Shown piece after piece: positions 61,103-64,000 of a stretch of DNA of 64,000 nucleotides. The stretch spans positions 2,978,233 through 3,042,232 of the forward strand of contig KE159636.1 in NCBI GenBank assembly GCA_000403315.2. Direction: 5' to 3'. This stretch comes from Lachnospiraceae bacterium A2 (GTDB lineage: Bacteria; Bacillota; Clostridia; Lachnospirales; Lachnospiraceae). A program made the translations under genes and the position numbers. The first letter of the stretch is position 1; each line of letters starts with the position of its first letter. The notes beneath the pieces are model-generated. The model did no database searches, had not been told where the DNA came from, and saw nothing but the letters and a program-made list of their open reading frames with translations.

Positions 61103-62869
61103 CTATGCATTGGTTTCCAGCAGGCCAAGGTAAAATTCATCTATCATCTGCCGGTACTCGTCAAATTTCTCCAATTCCTTGTTTGCCACATCGTATTTGA
61201 TGGCAATGACTTTCTCAAAAATCCTGTTTTCCCGCAGCAATGCCATGGGCATCCCCATTTCAATCAGCTCCCTGCATTTCTCGTAAAGGTAGAGGATGGC
61301 TTTCATCATCTTAAGCTGCTTTTCCAAGGGGACGAAGGTATCCTCCGCATGGAACGCATTCTGCTGCAAAAACCCAAGGCGTACCACCCTTGCAATTTCC
61401 AAAATCAGCTTCTGGTCGTCCGGCAGCACATCGCTCCCAATCAGCTTTACAATCTCATTGAGCCGGCTTTCGGTAGTAAGGATATTCAAAAGCTCATTCC
61501 GGCAGGGGATATAATCCGCCCCCACATTGGCAATGTACCAGTCCTCTAAGTCGTTCAAGTACTCCGTATAGCTGGTAAGCCAGTTGATGGCAGGGTAATG
61601 CCGCGCATAAGCCAAAGACTTGTCCAGCGCAAGGAAGCAGCGGACAAACCGCTTGGTATTCTGTGTCACAGGCTCGGAAAAATCGCCCCCCTGGGGGGAC
61701 ACTGCCCCGATAATGGTAACGCTCCCGTCCGTCCCATTTAAGTTTTCCACATACCCGGCACGCTCATAAAAGGCTGACAGGCGGCTGGCTAAGTAAGCAG
61801 GGAACCCTTCCTCTGCAGGCATTTCTTCCAGGCGGCCGGAAAGCTCCCGCAAGGCTTCTGCCCACCGGGAGGTGGAGTCTGCCATAATCGCCACATGGTA
61901 TCCCATGTCACGGTAGTATTCCGCCAGGGTAAGGCCCGTGTAAATGCTTGCTTCCCGGGCTGCCACCGGCATATTTGAAGTATTGGCGATCAGGGTAGTC
62001 CTGTCCATCAGGAGGTTCCCTGTCTTTGGGTCTACCAGATGGGAAAATTCCTCCAATACGTTTGTCATTTCATTTCCCCGCTCCCCGCAGCCAATGTAAA
62101 TGATAATGTCTGCATCGGACCATTTTGCAAGCTGGTGCTGGGTCATGGTCTTGCCTGTCCCAAACCCGCCCGGGATAGCCGCAGTCCCGCCTTTTGCAAT
62201 GGGGAACAGGGTATCTAAGATACGCTGCCCTGTCACTAAAAGCCGGTCTGCCGGGTACCGTTTCTGGATGGGCCTTGGGATGCGGATAGGCCACCGCTGC
62301 GCCATGGTAAGCTCTTTTTCTTCCCCGGAACGGGTGCGGATGACTGCCAGCGGTTCCTCAATGGTATACTGCCCGTCCCCTGCGGCACGGACAACCGTCC
62401 CTTCCAGGTCCGGGGGCACCATGACTTTGTGGAGGATGGCAGGGGTTTCCGGAACCTCGGCAATCACCATGCCGCCGGACAGCACATCCCCCTCTTTTAC
62501 AACTACTTTTGTTTCCCATTTTTTCTCCCGGTCCAGCAGGTCCACGCTGACGCCCCTTGGGATATACGCCCCGGACTGCTGCCCGATTAGCTGCAGGGGC
62601 CGCTCGATCCCGTCAAAAATATTTGTGATAATCCCCGGCGCAAGGGTTACGCAGAGGGCGCGCCCTGCCCCTTCCACCCGTTCCCCCGGTTTCAGCCCTG
62701 TGGTTTCTTCAAATACCTGGATAGTGGTCTGTTCCTTGGTCAGCCCAATGACTTCCCCCACCAGGCGATGCTCCCCCACATAGACCATTTCGGACATTTT
62801 AAAGCCCAAATTTCCCCGGATGGTGATAATGGGCCCGTTGATTCCATATATGTTGCCTGTCACATTCAT
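61103..62869 (-). CDS. ntpA: V-type ATP synthase catalytic subunit A
   Basis: This 588-residue catalytic subunit has the N-terminal barrel ([20 protein letters not shown]), the long non-homologous insert typical of subunit A, and Walker [20 protein letters not shown] near residue 228. It also has [15 protein letters not shown] and [20 protein letters not shown]. It hydrolyses or makes ATP at the membrane, pumping H+ or Na+. The start overlaps the subunit E stop by 4 bases. Confidence 0.97.
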   Translation of the reverse strand: MNVTGNIYGINGPIITIRGNLGFKMSEMVYVGEHRLVGEVIGLTKEQTTIQVFEETTGLKPGERVEGAGRALCVTLAPGIITNIFDGIERPLQLIGQQSGAYIPRGVSVDLLDREKKWETKVVVKEGDVLSGGMVIAEVPETPAILHKVMVPPDLEGTVVRAAGDGQYTIEEPLAVIRTRSGEEKELTMAQRWPIRIPRPIQKRYPADRLLVTGQRILDTLFPIAKGGTAAIPGGFGTGKTMTQHQLAKWSDADIIIYIGCGERGNEMTNVLEEFSHLVDPKTGNLLMDRTTLIANTSNMPVAAREASIYTGLTLAEYYRDMGYHVAIMADSTSRWAEALRELSGRLEEMPAEEGFPAYLASRLSAFYERAGYVENLNGTDGSVTIIGAVSPQGGDFSEPVTQNTKRFVRCFLALDKSLAYARHYPAINWLTSYTEYLNDLEDWYIANVGADYIPCRNELLNILTTESRLNEIVKLIGSDVLPDDQKLILEIARVVRLGFLQQNAFHAEDTFVPLEKQLKMMKAILYLYEKCRELIEMGMPMALLRENRIFEKVIAIKYDVANKELEKFDEYRQMIDEFYLGLLETNA

Positions 62870-63426
62870 AGATTTATTTCCTCCTGCTCCAGCTTCGTCA
62901 CAAAGGATTCATCAATTAAAATATTCCTGGAACGGATGACAGCCCGGATTCCCCCGCCAAACTTCATTGCACTGACGGTAAGCTTTGCGCCTGTGCGTTT
63001 TTCCAGTCCTTCTTTTTTCCCTGCATCCGCAGGGTCGATATAGATTGTGGCTTCTTCCGTTCCCGCCACCTCTTTTGCCATTTTGATTTTGGCTGCCAGG
63101 TAATCCATGTACTGCCCCGACTGCCGGTATTCCCCTAAAAGAAGGCGCACTTTCTCCATGACTTTTCCCTTCCACTCCTGCTTGCAGCTATCCAGCAGCC
63201 GTTTCTGGCGGATGGATTCCTCGGACACCTTCCGCCGCATCTGCCTGCGGATTCTGGTTTCCTCAATCTGGAACTTGTGCTCCATTTCCGTCTGTTTATT
63301 CTTCTGGAACTCCTCCAGTTCTTTTTCAAAAGATTCCTGATACTCCCGGATCAGGGCTTCGCTTTCACTGTTCGCCACTTCAATGGTAAACTTCTGGAAC
63401 ACCTCCAGTTTTTCCTTTATCTGCAT
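62866..63426 (-). CDS. ntpE: V-type ATP synthase subunit E
   Basis: This 186-residue peripheral-stalk subunit has a long charged N-terminal helix (KLEVFQKFTIEVANSESEAL, then EYQESFEKELEEFQKNKQTE) and a mixed C-terminal domain (GGIRAVIRSRNILIDESFVT). The latter pattern is typical for subunit E. Its stop overlaps the subunit A start, so the two are coupled. Confidence 0.88.
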   Translation of the reverse strand: MQIKEKLEVFQKFTIEVANSESEALIREYQESFEKELEEFQKNKQTEMEHKFQIEETRIRRQMRRKVSEESIRQKRLLDSCKQEWKGKVMEKVRLLLGEYRQSGQYMDYLAAKIKMAKEVAGTEEATIYIDPADAGKKEGLEKRTGAKLTVSAMKFGGGIRAVIRSRNILIDESFVTKLEQEEINL

Positions 63427-63449
63427 TCCGTTCCCTCCTGTCCATGCTG

Positions 63450-63758
63450 CTACAGCTTCAGCCCAATGGCTTCGCTGACATAATCCGTAATGAAATTCTC
63501 TTTCCGGCCAGTCCCATGGCGGTCTGGAATTTCAATCAGAAGGGGCAGCCGCCGGTTCAGCTTCACATCGTCAATCAAGTCCGGGAATTCCCTGCCGAAC
63601 TTTTCCGTCAGCAGCACAATCCCGATTTCCTTGTCCTGAAACACGGCGTCCAGCGCATCTTTCAGCTCCTGCCGCCTATGGACCACGACGCCTTCCACGC
63701 CTGCAAGGCGCATACCAGTATAGGTATCTTTATTGTCACTGATTAAATACATTTTCAT
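63450..63758 (-). CDS. ntpF: V-type ATP synthase subunit F
   Basis: This 102-residue protein has the subunit F pattern: MKMYLISDNKDTYTGMRLAG, then EIGIVLLTEKFGREFPDLID and PLLIEIPDRHG. It binds subunit D in the central stalk. It lies between subunit K and subunit E genes. No subunit C or I gene is in the window; they are probably upstream of the right edge. Confidence 0.92.
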   Translation of the reverse strand: MKMYLISDNKDTYTGMRLAGVEGVVVHRRQELKDALDAVFQDKEIGIVLLTEKFGREFPDLIDDVKLNRRLPLLIEIPDRHGTGRKENFITDYVSEAIGLKL

Positions 63759-63797
63759 AACTTCCTCCTAAACCTGCGCCTCACCTGGGCGCCGAAT

Positions 63798-64000
<203 letters not shown>

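Overview
The window looks like a chromosomal segment of an anaerobic Clostridia, most probably Lachnospiraceae. The evidence is a trimeric [FeFe]-hydrogenase operon, a Rex redox repressor, AddAB instead of RecBCD, a V-type ATPase, MazF next to alanine racemase, a perfect HrcA/CIRCE element, strong AGGAGG ribosome-binding sites and moderately GC-rich core genes. The genus cannot be fixed from the sequence alone. Nearly every gene is on the minus strand; htpG, a DJ-1/PfpI gene and a ClpP-like gene are the plus-strand exceptions.

Layout. 1-3.2 kb: hydCBA hydrogenase operon, cut by the left edge, with a candidate Rex operator between its -35 and -10 boxes. 3.3-11.4 kb: a decaying accessory stretch. 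It holds an FGGY sugar kinase beside a sugar-isomerase fragment joined to a ribokinase tail, a LacI-type regulator, a broken second copy of a DJ-1 gene, a MATE exporter with most of its first half deleted, an RNA 2'-phosphotransferase (KptA), a membrane metallophosphoesterase and a Uma2 stub. 11.5-18.8 kb: an AT-rich type I restriction-modification island (hsdR, hsdM, hsdS) followed by two unrecognised genes, one with a zinc-peptidase HEXXH motif. 19-21.2 kb: htpG under CIRCE control. 21.3-27.4 kb: unrecognised surface or coiled-coil proteins and an operon with maf, an FAD protein and a PpiC-like lipoprotein. 27.5-36 kb: addB-addA-GNAT and a small phage-type protein. 36-42.4 kb: a ClpP-like protein, glgA, metY, a chemoreceptor and yebC. 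42.5-48.7 kb: a run read from a consensus promoter: rex, a coiled-coil gene, nnr, alr, mazF and a CBS-domain membrane protein. 48.7-52 kb: icd and an ABC-F protein. 52-64 kb: V-ATPase genes (K partial, F, E, A, B, D) running straight into moxR, a DUF58 gene and a transglutaminase gene. Between the DUF58 and transglutaminase genes sits an AT-rich ATPase-TOPRIM pair with its own promoter and flanking repeats.

How it fits together. Rex encoded at 48 kb probably adjusts hydrogenase expression to the NADH/NAD+ ratio. The V-ATPase and the MoxR/DUF58/transglutaminase set are probably co-transcribed. There are two separate defence-like loci: the type I R-M island with its peptidase module, and the ATPase-TOPRIM pair, which resembles AbiL/PARIS-type systems. 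These two loci are the best candidates for undescribed biology. No tRNA, rRNA, CRISPR array, integrase or transposase was recognised.
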